From positions 1 through 64,000 of the forward strand of contig JBBRNO010000008.1 in assembly GCA_038230275.1 (NCBI GenBank): a stretch of DNA of 64,000 nt, in the 5' to 3' direction. A model generated the notes under the pieces. It ran no database searches. It was not told where the DNA came from and saw only the letters and a list, made by a program, of their open reading frames with translations. The number at the start of each line of letters is the position of its first letter. The stretch's first letter is position 1. Below are positions 54,236-63,482 of this stretch, piece after piece. A program made the position numbers and the translations under genes. The DNA comes from JANXXV01 sp038230275. GTDB lineage: Bacteria; Acidobacteriota; Terriglobia; Bryobacterales; Bryobacteraceae.

Positions 54236-55318
54236 TCAGGAAATAGTAACTAGCGAACGGGCTTCTTTTTCGGCGGTGGTACAACGGGTCATCAGGCAGC
54301 AGCCCTCGTCCCAGAACTTGGGGCGGGATTCCCAAATTTCGCGGATGGAGGTGTTGCGGATGTTGCCGACGGGTTTCTTGCCGTAGCAGACCAAGACGTC
54401 GCCATTGGGCTGGAACTGCAAGCCGGTGAGCGCGGCGCAGAGGGCTTTCTCTTCATGGGCGGAGTGCGATTGCATGGCTACGCGCATGGCGTCGGGATCC
54501 TTGAAATAAGGGATCATCGCTTCGAGTTGGGCGTAGCTATTAGCGATATGCGCGCCTTCGCGCTTCAGCTGGATAATTTTCTCCACGGTGGCCACGGCCT
54601 TGGCTGTGTCCTTCGGCCAGTTGGCGGTGTATTCGAACCAGCGAGAATCCTCGGGCGTATTGTAATTCTGTTCGATGGCCTGATAGAAGACTTCGGCGCC
54701 CAGCTTGGTGGCGTAGCGGGCTACTTCTGGCGCGTCGTCTAAGTTTTGCGCCATGATTACGGTCTTCAAGCGGATGTGATAGGTGAGGCGATTGTCTTCC
54801 TTCCGCATGCGAAGGAGCGTATCGAGACTGCGGCTGGTGCGTTCCCAGAACAGCGGATGGCCGCGGACGATGGTATGCGTTTCGCCAACGCCGTCGAGCG
54901 ATACGGTGATGCGCCAGGGATTTGCATTTGCCAGGCGCACCATCTTGTTTTGGTCTTCCCAGTAGCCGTGGGTGAGGATTTCCTGGAAGAGTCCGATGTT
55001 CGAGCCGTGCGCTACCAGTTCCGGCGTGTAGGGCTTGATCATCGCTTCGCCGCCGCTGAAGGTGACTTGGACTGGGCCGAGCCAGCGGCGCATGTCGGAG
55101 AGGACCTGCTTCCAGGTATCGACCGCGACGGAATCTTCGCGATCGGTATTTTTCCAGATGTCGCAGTGGACGCACTTGGCGTTACAGATTTCCGTCAGTA
55201 GGATGATGATGGACGTGGGGCGGCAATGATCGGCAAAGCGACCGCCAGCAATGGTGCGCAGGCGATAGTTGACGCTATCGTAGACGCGTTTATAGCCCCA
55301 ACTTAGAGAAGCCGACAC
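54236..55318 (-). CDS. Radical SAM protein with C-terminal cysteine-rich region
   Basis: The 360-residue protein binds a [4Fe-4S] cluster through C45, C49 and C52 in CNAKCVHC and uses SAM to make a radical. TFSGGEAMIKP and TVSLDGVGETH are standard core strands. The C-terminal part (CAALTGLQFQPNGDVLVC, then GCCLMTRC) resembles a SPASM-like cluster-binding domain, as in peptide- or heme-maturing enzymes (for example AdoMet-dependent modification of proteins). No candidate precursor peptide gene was identified adjacent. The GTG at 55318 is chosen because the upstream extension crosses the divergent regulator. The substrate is unknown. Confidence 0.82.
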   Translation of the reverse strand: MSASLSWGYKRVYDSVNYRLRTIAGGRFADHCRPTSIIILLTEICNAKCVHCDIWKNTDREDSVAVDTWKQVLSDMRRWLGPVQVTFSGGEAMIKPYTPELVAHGSNIGLFQEILTHGYWEDQNKMVRLANANPWRITVSLDGVGETHTIVRGHPLFWERTSRSLDTLLRMRKEDNRLTYHIRLKTVIMAQNLDDAPEVARYATKLGAEVFYQAIEQNYNTPEDSRWFEYTANWPKDTAKAVATVEKIIQLKREGAHIANSYAQLEAMIPYFKDPDAMRVAMQSHSAHEEKALCAALTGLQFQPNGDVLVCYGKKPVGNIRNTSIREIWESRPKFWDEGCCLMTRCTTAEKEARSLVTIS

Positions 55319-55459
55319 TATCCAATGATAGCCGAGTATGCAACGAGCGGCAATTGACCGTGAGGTAGGACCGGCTATAAGCTGACGGCGGATATTTGAA
55401 GTATTAGAATAGGAATCCAACAGGGACCTAAGTCTCCCGCAGGATGGATCACATTCCGA

Positions 55460-56746
55460 ATGAGTAGTTCCGCTTCCATGTCTCGATCGTCGCCCACGGC
55501 GGAAGAGCGCCAAGCGCTGGTGGGCCGAATTCTGGCGAGTCCGCATTTTTCGCGGTCGGCTCGTCTAAGGGACTTCCTGGTCTACGTGGTGGACCGGGGA
55601 ATTGCCGACGCCGACATACCGATGCATGAGGTGACGATTGCGACGATGGTGTTCGGGCGGAAGGACTCGCAGGCGGGCGACGATTCCATTGTGCGGGTGC
55701 ATGCTTCGCAGCTGCGGAAACGGCTGGAAACTTACTTTTCCGCGGAAGGGATTCACGAACAATTCATCCTGGAAATACCGAAGGGGAACTATACCCCAGT
55801 CTTCAAGACCAGGACGGCGATTGTCGAACTTCCGGTTGAAACTGCAGCCGCGCCGGTTCCGCCAATGCGGCCGCGCTGGCGCAATTGGAAACTACCGGTG
55901 ATGGGCTTATTGCTGGTAGCTCTGGTTTGTCTGCTTTGGGACGATTTCCGGCTGCGCGGCGAAATGCCCGCGACGCTGAGCCCTTACCTCAGCCAGTTTT
56001 GGACGCCCTTTTTCAGCTCTCCGCTGCCGATTGATTTGGTACTGGCTGATTCCAACCTGAGCCTGCTGCAGGATCTGGCGAGCGGAACCTTTTCTCTGGA
56101 ACAATATGCCAACCGCGACTACCAGAAGCTGATTGAATCCATTCCTCCGGAACCGGGACTTCGCCGGACGGCCGAGATGCTGATGCACCGGCGGTACACA
56201 AGCGTTGGAGATGCCGACCTGGCGCGGAAGATTTGCTCTTTGGCGGGAAGGAAGGACCGGGTGCAGATCACGGCGGCGCGGGACTTTCAGGCAATCCGGC
56301 TGCGCAACGACCAAGTCATACTGATTGGCAGTAAGCGTTCGAATCCCTGGGCGGAGTTGCTGGACAATCAACTCAACTTCCGCTACGAATACAGCAGCGG
56401 GCCGGGTGAGACGCTGATCCACAACGATAAACCGAAGGCGGGCGAGCGGCCACTCTATCGCAGTGACGATCCGTCGGAGGGAAGCGTGCCGGGCGGTTAC
56501 TGCGTGGTGGCGAAGCTTTCCAACTTCAGCGGCAAGGGAAAGGTGCTGGTGATTGCCGGAACGGAAATGGAGGCGACCGCGGCGGGCGGCGAATTTTTGC
56601 TCAATGAATCGTCTCTGGTGCAGTTGAGCCGGGCGCTGGCGCTGGCTCCCAATGAGGCGTTCCCCGATTTTGAGATCCTCTTGCGAACTACCAGAGTGGG
56701 CGGATCTTCACCAACGTCGCAGATCCTTAGCGCGCGCCGGCATTGA
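55460..56746 (+). CDS. Membrane-anchored winged-helix regulator (acidobacterial type)
   Basis: This 428-residue protein has an N-terminal winged-helix region (about 12-115) with the phylum-typical segments SARLRDFLVYVV, ATMVFGRKDSQAGDDSIVRV and SQLRKRLETYFSAEG. A membrane helix spans about residues 144-160. The C-terminal domain (about 170-428) lies outside and has no recognised fold. The arrangement resembles CadC: a one-component regulator that senses the periplasm and binds DNA. Its stop overlaps the convergent six-hairpin gene by 20 bases. It probably regulates the receptor operon at 56727-61836, but that is inferred. Confidence 0.8.
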   Translation: MSSSASMSRSSPTAEERQALVGRILASPHFSRSARLRDFLVYVVDRGIADADIPMHEVTIATMVFGRKDSQAGDDSIVRVHASQLRKRLETYFSAEGIHEQFILEIPKGNYTPVFKTRTAIVELPVETAAAPVPPMRPRWRNWKLPVMGLLLVALVCLLWDDFRLRGEMPATLSPYLSQFWTPFFSSPLPIDLVLADSNLSLLQDLASGTFSLEQYANRDYQKLIESIPPEPGLRRTAEMLMHRRYTSVGDADLARKICSLAGRKDRVQITAARDFQAIRLRNDQVILIGSKRSNPWAELLDNQLNFRYEYSSGPGETLIHNDKPKAGERPLYRSDDPSEGSVPGGYCVVAKLSNFSGKGKVLVIAGTEMEATAAGGEFLLNESSLVQLSRALALAPNEAFPDFEILLRTTRVGGSSPTSQILSARRH

Positions 56747-58409
56747 CGAGTGCGGAGGCTTGAATTTGTACGTCTCTGGCGCTTTCGTGCCGGACGGAAA
56801 CAACGTAATCTCCATTTTGCACGGCGGTTAGCGTGTACGAATTGGCGGAGAGCACGCCGGCGTTTTTCAGTTCTTGCCCGCCTGCGCCGATGTGACCCGG
56901 CTTGTAGCTGAGGCGGAGAACTTCGGTGGACGATTCGGCAAACGTGCGGTAGCTGACGGCCCCTTTGCTATAGGCGACCGACTGCACTACCGAGGAACTG
57001 CGGAGGAGGTGATCTTCTCCGATGGGTGCGAATTCGGGCATTGATGCCATGGCCCAGTTGAAATGCCGCAAGTAATCGGAATAGCCGTCGCTAAACCAGA
57101 AGGGACTGCCGAAGCCTTCGCCACAGCAGGAAACACGGCCATCCGAGAGGGCGAAGTACGAGGCGTAGTTGAGTGCCCGAAAGGCGTCTTCGCGCGCTTG
57201 CAAGTCTCCGGTTTTCTCGTAATAGAGTGCATTGAGCGCAGCCCAGCGGGAAGTGTGACTGCCGAGGCCGGCGCGGGAACAGCAGCCATGACCGTCGGGC
57301 GTGCCTTGCTCGTCGATAGCCCAGGCACCGGAATAGGGGCCGCGGCCGAAGCGAGTCCGGACCCAATCGATCAGGCGTCCGGTCATCATGGGCCATCGCG
57401 TCCACTTGGGAGTGACGGATGCCGGGTCGGGATTGCTCAGTACATACCAGGCAACCATGGTGGGCAGCACCTGGTTGACGTTTTCGACGCTCTGCGAAAC
57501 ATCTTCGAAGTAGCCGGTCCACTTGTTCCACGCGGCGCTCTCGCGGTTCAGAGGATGGCTGAGCAGCCACTGTACGGCAGTGGCACGAGCCTGAGCGAAT
57601 GCGCCGGTTTTGTCCTGCTGGAGACGGATCAATTCGTCGAAGAGGCGCAGAGGACCGACGATGTTGCCGCCGAATTCCTCACGCGCCAAGGTGACGCCAG
57701 TGCGGGCGTCGACGCGGAAAGGCCATGGCGTGTGTTCCGCGTCTCCAGGGCGGACATGCTTGGCGAGAGCTGTGGCACAGCGAAGGGCCGCGTCGAGATA
57801 CTTGCGGTCGGCGGTGAGTTGGTAAAAGAGCGCGTAGCCGGCGCCTAGTTCGCCAACCTTGTCGGTCTCAATGCCGCCGTAGAATTCCTTGGGCATGTTT
57901 TGGATACAGGAGCCATAGTCTTTGGAGTTGCCGCAACTGGTGGCGAACGGTACTCCGGCCCAGTCCCAATCGGCGGGAGAGGTGCCGTGAGAGAGTTGGT
58001 GATCTAGCATCTCACGAACAACCGCGATGGAGGCGGTGTCGCCGGAATACGGATACCAAGCCACCACGCCATCGACGAGACCGGCGAATGTCATGGCGGG
58101 ATTGTGCTGCCAATAGTCCGCCTGGAGCGTTTCGCCATTGAAGACCGAATTCAACAGAGACACCTTCAATCCGGTTCCATAGCGCTGGTCCAGGGGAACC
58201 TTGTGTTCGAGAAAATCCCAGCCGAGATGGAGGACGTGATCCCAACCGAGGTTGCGGTCCGGCTCGTACCAGGCTTGCAGTTTCGATTGCGCGTCCAGCT
58301 TCGCTACGTGATAAGGAAGTTGCGCATTGACGTATGGTCCGGCGGCAAATGCCGGCGAACAGAGAGCCAGCAGCCCCGCTAGGGGAGCTTTACGAAAGTT
58401 CGAAAGCAT
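56727..58409 (-). CDS. Secreted six-hairpin glycosidase-like protein
   Basis: The 560-residue protein has a signal peptide (MLSNFRKAPLAGLLALCSPAFA) and a helical-barrel architecture with segments typical of (alpha/alpha)6 enzymes (TADRKYLDAALRCATALAKH, DGYSDYLRHFNWAMASMPEF). It ends in a beta domain (about 470-560). Several acidic and aromatic residues could form a sugar cleft, but no catalytic pair can be assigned, so enzyme class is open. It follows the TonB receptor by 13 bases in the same transcript, suggesting it degrades the receptor's substrate. Confidence 0.72.
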   Translation of the reverse strand: MLSNFRKAPLAGLLALCSPAFAAGPYVNAQLPYHVAKLDAQSKLQAWYEPDRNLGWDHVLHLGWDFLEHKVPLDQRYGTGLKVSLLNSVFNGETLQADYWQHNPAMTFAGLVDGVVAWYPYSGDTASIAVVREMLDHQLSHGTSPADWDWAGVPFATSCGNSKDYGSCIQNMPKEFYGGIETDKVGELGAGYALFYQLTADRKYLDAALRCATALAKHVRPGDAEHTPWPFRVDARTGVTLAREEFGGNIVGPLRLFDELIRLQQDKTGAFAQARATAVQWLLSHPLNRESAAWNKWTGYFEDVSQSVENVNQVLPTMVAWYVLSNPDPASVTPKWTRWPMMTGRLIDWVRTRFGRGPYSGAWAIDEQGTPDGHGCCSRAGLGSHTSRWAALNALYYEKTGDLQAREDAFRALNYASYFALSDGRVSCCGEGFGSPFWFSDGYSDYLRHFNWAMASMPEFAPIGEDHLLRSSSVVQSVAYSKGAVSYRTFAESSTEVLRLSYKPGHIGAGGQELKNAGVLSANSYTLTAVQNGDYVVSVRHESARDVQIQASALVNAGAR

Positions 58410-58422
58410 GGGTGGGCCGCGG

Positions 58423-61400
58423 TTAGAATTCGGCGCGCAACCCGAACTGCATGGTTCTGGGACCGGCGTTATAGGTCCCGGTGACGCGGCCGAAGTTGCC
58501 GTTACCGACGGTGGTGTTGGCACGGCCGTACTGCGGCGTGTTGGTCACATTGATTGCCTCGGCGCGGAACTGGAGGCGGTAGAGCTCAAAGAATCTCCAC
58601 TCCTTGCTCAGGAGCAGGTCCGAGGAGTCGAGAGCACCGGTTCGGATGTTGCCCGGGTAGCGGGGGGCAGTACCGAGTGTGAATGGGGCGGGCCGGGTTA
58701 CCGCTGCGGGATTGAACCAATGGTTGATGGACTGGCCGCCGCTGGCAAGATCGGGAAGAGAGGTGATGTTGGGGCGTTGGACCACATACCCATAGACGCT
58801 GTTGCTGTTGGAGGCGCTGAATTGAAGGGGGAGCCCATCGGCGAGGCGGACAATGGCGCTCATGCGCCAACCGCCGAGGGCGGCGTTTGCAGCGCCGCTG
58901 AGACTGCTGCCAAATTTCTTGCCGCGGCCGACCGGCAATTCCCAGACGAGAGCGGCGCGGAAATCCTGTGGAACATTGTGGCCGCTGATGGAGCGCTCCG
59001 AATCCAGGTGGTTGATGTCCCGCGTGTAGTTCTTTATTTCCCAGACCTGGGTTTCCGAGACGTTGTCAATGGCCTTGGACCACTGGTAGGTGACAAGGAG
59101 ATTCAGTCCCGCCTGGAAGCGATGGTTGTACTTGACGGTCAAGGCATTGAAGCTGGAACTGGAACCTGGAGTGTCTGGGGAAAGGTTCACGCGGGTGAAT
59201 TGCGGATAGGGGAGCAGTAGTCTCCACTGCGGAACGGTCCTTGAAGAAAGCACGCTATTGGGATCGGTGATGACGCCGAAGAAGGGATTGGCGACTTGCA
59301 CATTCAATCCGCTACCCATGGAGAGATACTTTGAATCGAGCTGATTGATGTTCATGTTGGCGGCGCCGAGCAGCAATTTGCGGCCTTGCACACCGGTGTA
59401 GCCGAATTCGAGGACGCCGTTGGCGCCGGTCTGGAATTGGAAGTCCGCGCTATAGCTCTGGACATATCCGGTGGGGTGAAGGCGCGATGCCGCATTGACG
59501 GAGAGGCCGACTTCGGTGAGGAGTCCGGCGGAGCCTCCGGCAGGCAAATTCAAACCGGACGGGTATGGATTGCTCAAGAGGTTTGCGGGAGTCAGCCCGT
59601 CGCCGCCCTTGGTGGAGATCCAATTGGTGTTGGTGGAAAAGCCGTCGGTTGGGCCGTTGGCGACGGCAACGGTAGGCTGAAAGAAGATGCCGTAACCGGC
59701 GCGAAATACCAATTTTTCGGTGATCTTATAGGCGATGCTTCCGCGCGGGGCGAGGTTATTGTGGTCCGGGTTCCACATCTGTGGGTTTCCGTAGACCAAG
59801 CCACCCTTCAGGTTTAAACCGGTCTTCGCCGAAAGCGGGTTGGTGGCGTTGAAATCGAAATAGTTGAAGCGGTTGTAGCGTTCGGTCCGAGGGGCCTGGT
59901 ATTCGTAGCGGGCGCCGTAGGTGAAGGTCAAGCGGCGCGTGATTCTCCACGTATCGTTGGCATAGAAACCGTAGGAGCGCTGACTCAATGACAGTTGGGC
60001 ATTGTAGGGAGACGATCCACTGGCGCCGGTGCCGAGAAGCAGCGAAGCAATGTCGTTACCGGAAGTATCGGAGGCGGTCTGCGCCGAGGGCCCTGAGGTG
60101 AGGCCAGAATCGAAGTTGAAAAAGCCGGAATAGGCGTCGTTCGTATAGAGCCGGCCCAGTTCGAAGAGTCCGCCGAACTTGATGCTGTGCGAATGCAGTT
60201 CCTTGGACGCATTGATTTGAATGTTGCTCAACTCTCGCGTGTTTTGGTTGTGTTCGGTGTAGCCCAACTGCGAGTAGTTGTTGAATCCGAACTCCGGCAG
60301 GGTGTCCGCTTGAAACTGCTTGATGAGCGATGGCGGCAATCCAATGGAGCCTACATAGCCGGAGCTGGCGGTGGTATCGTCCTCATGCCAGCGGCCGAAG
60401 CCGACTAACAGATTGACTACCCAGGTTGGCGACGGCACCCAGGTGTCGCCGAGCACAATCTGATAGCGGGGATCTTTCTCGCCGGTGGTGCTGTCAGCGC
60501 CTTTTCCCAGATAGATTGGGATGCTATCCGTCTGCCACGCCTTGGTAATGCGGCCGAAGATGCTGTTTTTGTCAGTCCGGACCCAATCGACCCGTTCGTC
60601 GAGTTTGTAGTAGTTGGATGCGTACTTGCCGGCTTTCGAGAACAGACCGCCGTTTGAGAGGAGCTGGCTTTGATTGGGGTCGGGAAACAGGTTGGCGACG
60701 GCTTTCCCGACCGGGTCCATGCGCGCGCTGGGGATTTTGTTTCCGGCGAAGGGGGTGCGAATGTAATTGCCCTTGGAATCGACTGTGGTGCTAAATGGGT
60801 CGTAAATGATTACGGGCGAACCGTCGTCATTCAGGACGCGGGAGAAATCGCCCTGTTTCATGGCAGCGGTTGGTACGGTGCCAACGAACGGCGCCGGTTG
60901 GGCCTGCTTCAGGGCTTCAAACGCACTGAAAAAGAATAGCTTCTTGCTTTTCCAGAGCGGACCGCCGACGTTACCGCCGAACTGGTGCCGCTGAAAGGTC
61001 GTCTTGCCATTGCCGTATTTGTTGTTATCCCAACTGTTGGCATCGAAATGATCGTTGCGCAGGAATTCGAACATGGCGGCGTGGAATGTGTTGGACCCGC
61101 TCTTGGTTACCAGGGTGACAGCGCCGCCGTCGGTCTTTCCGTATTGGGTATCGTAGGCCTGCCGGACGACCTGCGTTTCGGCCACGGCGTCCTGCGAAGG
61201 CACTGCGATGGCGCCGCCCCAACCTGGCGCCATGATCGGGACTCCGTCAACCAGGATGGCGGAGGATTCGTCGCGGCCACCGTTCAGGGCGAAGCGATTG
61301 GTATTCTGGTCGGTCATATACGGCTGAATCCCTTGCCGGACTGCATTTACGCCAGCCGTGGCGTGGACGAACAATAGTGGGCTGCGCAGGCTTTGCGGCA

Positions 61401-61836
61401 ATTCGACCATGTCATGCGTATTAAATGTCACATTCTTGTTCGCCGTCTGGGCATCGATGCCAACGACCGATGCGGTCACCTCCACGCTCTGTGAATTTTC
61501 GCCGACGTCCATGCGGGCGTCATATTGTGCGGTCTGGTTCACATTCAGCGCGATTCCGGAAGTGACGAACTTCTTGAAGCCGGCCATGGTGACGTTCAAT
61601 TCGTATTGACCCGGGGCCAATTGGGAGAAGTTGTAGCGGCCCGTTTCGTCAGACTTGCTGTTGCGCGCGTCCCCGGTGTTGGTATTCAGGAGGCGGACTT
61701 CGGCACCGGAAACCGCGCTTCCGGAGGAGTCGGTTACGAGGCCCGTAACGTTCGCTGTGAATACCTGCGAGAGCCCCGGAAGGGCAAGAAGCAGTCCGAG
61801 AGATAGACGTGCCAGAAGCTGTTTCGTATTTAACAT
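58423..61836 (-). CDS. TonB-dependent receptor with carboxypeptidase regulatory-like domain (Oar-like)
   Basis: This 1137-residue outer-membrane receptor has a signal peptide (about 1-23), a regulatory beta-sandwich (about 27-115; VTGLVTDSSGSAVSGAEVRL), a plug (about 125-240) and a large barrel ending MQFGLRAEF. It takes up a substrate that the co-transcribed secreted enzyme may release. The ATG at 61836 is chosen over 61971 because it gives a signal peptide. It differs clearly from the receptor at 1014. A palindrome lies 52 bases upstream of the start. Confidence 0.9.
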   Translation of the reverse strand: MLNTKQLLARLSLGLLLALPGLSQVFTANVTGLVTDSSGSAVSGAEVRLLNTNTGDARNSKSDETGRYNFSQLAPGQYELNVTMAGFKKFVTSGIALNVNQTAQYDARMDVGENSQSVEVTASVVGIDAQTANKNVTFNTHDMVELPQSLRSPLLFVHATAGVNAVRQGIQPYMTDQNTNRFALNGGRDESSAILVDGVPIMAPGWGGAIAVPSQDAVAETQVVRQAYDTQYGKTDGGAVTLVTKSGSNTFHAAMFEFLRNDHFDANSWDNNKYGNGKTTFQRHQFGGNVGGPLWKSKKLFFFSAFEALKQAQPAPFVGTVPTAAMKQGDFSRVLNDDGSPVIIYDPFSTTVDSKGNYIRTPFAGNKIPSARMDPVGKAVANLFPDPNQSQLLSNGGLFSKAGKYASNYYKLDERVDWVRTDKNSIFGRITKAWQTDSIPIYLGKGADSTTGEKDPRYQIVLGDTWVPSPTWVVNLLVGFGRWHEDDTTASSGYVGSIGLPPSLIKQFQADTLPEFGFNNYSQLGYTEHNQNTRELSNIQINASKELHSHSIKFGGLFELGRLYTNDAYSGFFNFDSGLTSGPSAQTASDTSGNDIASLLLGTGASGSSPYNAQLSLSQRSYGFYANDTWRITRRLTFTYGARYEYQAPRTERYNRFNYFDFNATNPLSAKTGLNLKGGLVYGNPQMWNPDHNNLAPRGSIAYKITEKLVFRAGYGIFFQPTVAVANGPTDGFSTNTNWISTKGGDGLTPANLLSNPYPSGLNLPAGGSAGLLTEVGLSVNAASRLHPTGYVQSYSADFQFQTGANGVLEFGYTGVQGRKLLLGAANMNINQLDSKYLSMGSGLNVQVANPFFGVITDPNSVLSSRTVPQWRLLLPYPQFTRVNLSPDTPGSSSSFNALTVKYNHRFQAGLNLLVTYQWSKAIDNVSETQVWEIKNYTRDINHLDSERSISGHNVPQDFRAALVWELPVGRGKKFGSSLSGAANAALGGWRMSAIVRLADGLPLQFSASNSNSVYGYVVQRPNITSLPDLASGGQSINHWFNPAAVTRPAPFTLGTAPRYPGNIRTGALDSSDLLLSKEWRFFELYRLQFRAEAINVTNTPQYGRANTTVGNGNFGRVTGTYNAGPRTMQFGLRAEF

Positions 61837-61887
61837 GTGGGAAGGGTACTGGTGTGAGTAGAGCACTGGTGCTTGCAATGGGCAAGA

Positions 61888-61904
61888 GAATTCACCGTGA
61901 ATTC
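61888..61904. promoter_or_regulatory. 17-bp palindrome upstream of TonB receptor operon
   Basis: GAATTCAC-C-GTGAATTC is a perfect palindrome with a one-base centre, 52 bases before the receptor ATG. It is a candidate operator; an adjacent GGCC-GGTT-GGCC may add an RNA hairpin. Nothing else is supported in 61837-62127. Confidence 0.45.
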
Positions 61905-62127
61905 GGGGGCCGGTTGGCCCGGTTTGGGATCGCTGCGAAATCTGTTTCTCTATCTTTATGAATATAGGCAACTAAGAACGTTTACGGTAGTCTAGCGGAA
62001 TATCGTGTTACCGGCGGAATGTACAGCGTGAAGAGTACGTTACGAGGCGCTAAGCAGACGACTAATGGACGGTTGGTAGTTTGAAATCGGGGAGATCGTG
62101 ACGTTTCAGCACAAGCAGGCAAACCAG

Positions 62128-62928
62128 CTATTCGCAATCGAAAAGACCCGCTTGTGGTGACCTTGTAGGATAGAAGAGTCCCACGATGATCCATTCGGCG
62201 GGATGCTGGTGCACCGTGCCGACGTAGAAATGCGTGTCGTACTTATCTATCATCTCCCGCTCGTACCGTAGTCGGAACTTGTTCTCCCATTCACTTTCAC
62301 CGTATTTTTCGCTCCACCTCCGCCACGATTCGCCCATCTCCCAATCGGTGCATGACAGGGCGTGCCCAGCACACTCCGAATCTTCGCATGTGAATTCGTA
62401 TTTGAACTTGAAAGGAACCTTTTCAAGCTCGCCTTGCGGTCCATCCTGAAATAAGTCCCCTTGGCGAAGGATTCCAAGTTGCGATTCAGTCCAGGTGGAA
62501 TCGCTTGCCTGTATAAGAAGTCTTTTGATAGACTTTGGTTTGAAGACGCCCAATGTGGGGTGCCCATGGGTATTTCGTTGCCGCTTCAGGTAACAAAGAC
62601 TTGGGGAGCGGAGTGGAAACACATAATCTTTACGTGCTTTCCAGTGATCGTGAGTAGATAGTTCATCAGAGACAATCTGAATGGAATCGCCGCGAATCTT
62701 TAGGCTCTCAACCCGTCCATCCTTCGCGGGCGTGGTGTCTACTTCAATCCACTGATACTTTCTAAATCTTTTGTCCGTGGAAAGGAACCGGTAGGGAACA
62801 GGGAACAACCTCACAAATTGACCAGCATCCGTTATCGCGGCGGTGCATGACACTTCTACGCCTGTCTTGGCCGGGATGGGATAAGTACGTACTACAATCA
62901 GAACTCTTTTTCGGCTATATTCAGGCAA
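62128..62928 (-). CDS. Hypothetical protein of the DUF488-associated cassette
   Basis: The 266-residue protein is not a known enzyme. It begins RKRVLIVVRTYPIPAKTGVEVSCTA (shown in part: VRTYPIPAKTGVEVSC), a strand that I recall from proteins that repeatedly accompany DUF488 genes. The N-terminal 100 residues look like a beta-rich fold (FVRLFPVPYRFL, KYQWIEVD), followed by a cysteine cluster (CEDSECAGHALSC) and a charged helix (WRRWSEKYGESEWENKF). It ends with HPAEWIIVGLFYP. A role in nucleic-acid metabolism or defence is a guess from context. It lies 16 bases after the DUF488 gene. Confidence 0.7.
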   Translation of the reverse strand: MPEYSRKRVLIVVRTYPIPAKTGVEVSCTAAITDAGQFVRLFPVPYRFLSTDKRFRKYQWIEVDTTPAKDGRVESLKIRGDSIQIVSDELSTHDHWKARKDYVFPLRSPSLCYLKRQRNTHGHPTLGVFKPKSIKRLLIQASDSTWTESQLGILRQGDLFQDGPQGELEKVPFKFKYEFTCEDSECAGHALSCTDWEMGESWRRWSEKYGESEWENKFRLRYEREMIDKYDTHFYVGTVHQHPAEWIIVGLFYPTRSPQAGLFDCE

Positions 62929-62944
62929 TATGGGCCCACAAATT

Positions 62945-63481
62945 CTATAAATCGAATCCCCTTAATCCCATTGACTCTAACGCAAGGAAGAGGCGATGTC
63001 TATGGCACTCCTGTGGGCACAGTTCTGTGCACATAAGCGCGGCAGGGTGTTCGATTCCATTAAGGAAGCGATGGAGGTTACCGCCAATATACGTAGCTAC
63101 AACAGCTTCGTCATACCACGTCCAGATCACATCGCGAGTACCAGCAGAAATAGCTTTGGCGCGGATGTCCCGGGGAACTCCTAATTCCGGCAAGTGCACA
63201 TAGGACATCCCAAGAGATTCGATTGCGCGTCTGAGATTACCCTTGCTGAGTTCTGGCCGATACATACTTACTGCGTTTTGACGAATGTCCACCAGCGTCC
63301 TAACGCCGTTTACCACGAGCGATTCTAGCAGATTCGGCGTGGTTCTTCCCGAATAGCCGAGCGTGAAAAAATCTGCCCCCTCTGCTGATCTTCCACTATT
63401 CCAAACCGCTTTATATTCAGCCTGCTGCTTTGGTGCTGCACTGGGTAGACTAAGGCGGTTGACTTGTGGCATCAAACACAT
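62945..63481 (-). CDS. DUF488-family protein
   Basis: The 178-residue protein shows the DUF488 core: FFTLGYSGRTTPNLLE, TLVDIRQNAVS and ALMCTELCPQECHRH (the conserved CxE...CHR site). DUF488 is remotely related to nucleoside-processing folds, but no function is established. It begins one base after the zinc-ribbon gene's stop codon and belongs to the same transcript. Confidence 0.88.
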   Translation of the reverse strand: MCLMPQVNRLSLPSAAPKQQAEYKAVWNSGRSAEGADFFTLGYSGRTTPNLLESLVVNGVRTLVDIRQNAVSMYRPELSKGNLRRAIESLGMSYVHLPELGVPRDIRAKAISAGTRDVIWTWYDEAVVATYIGGNLHRFLNGIEHPAALMCTELCPQECHRHRLFLALESMGLRGFDL

Positions 63482-63482
63482 T

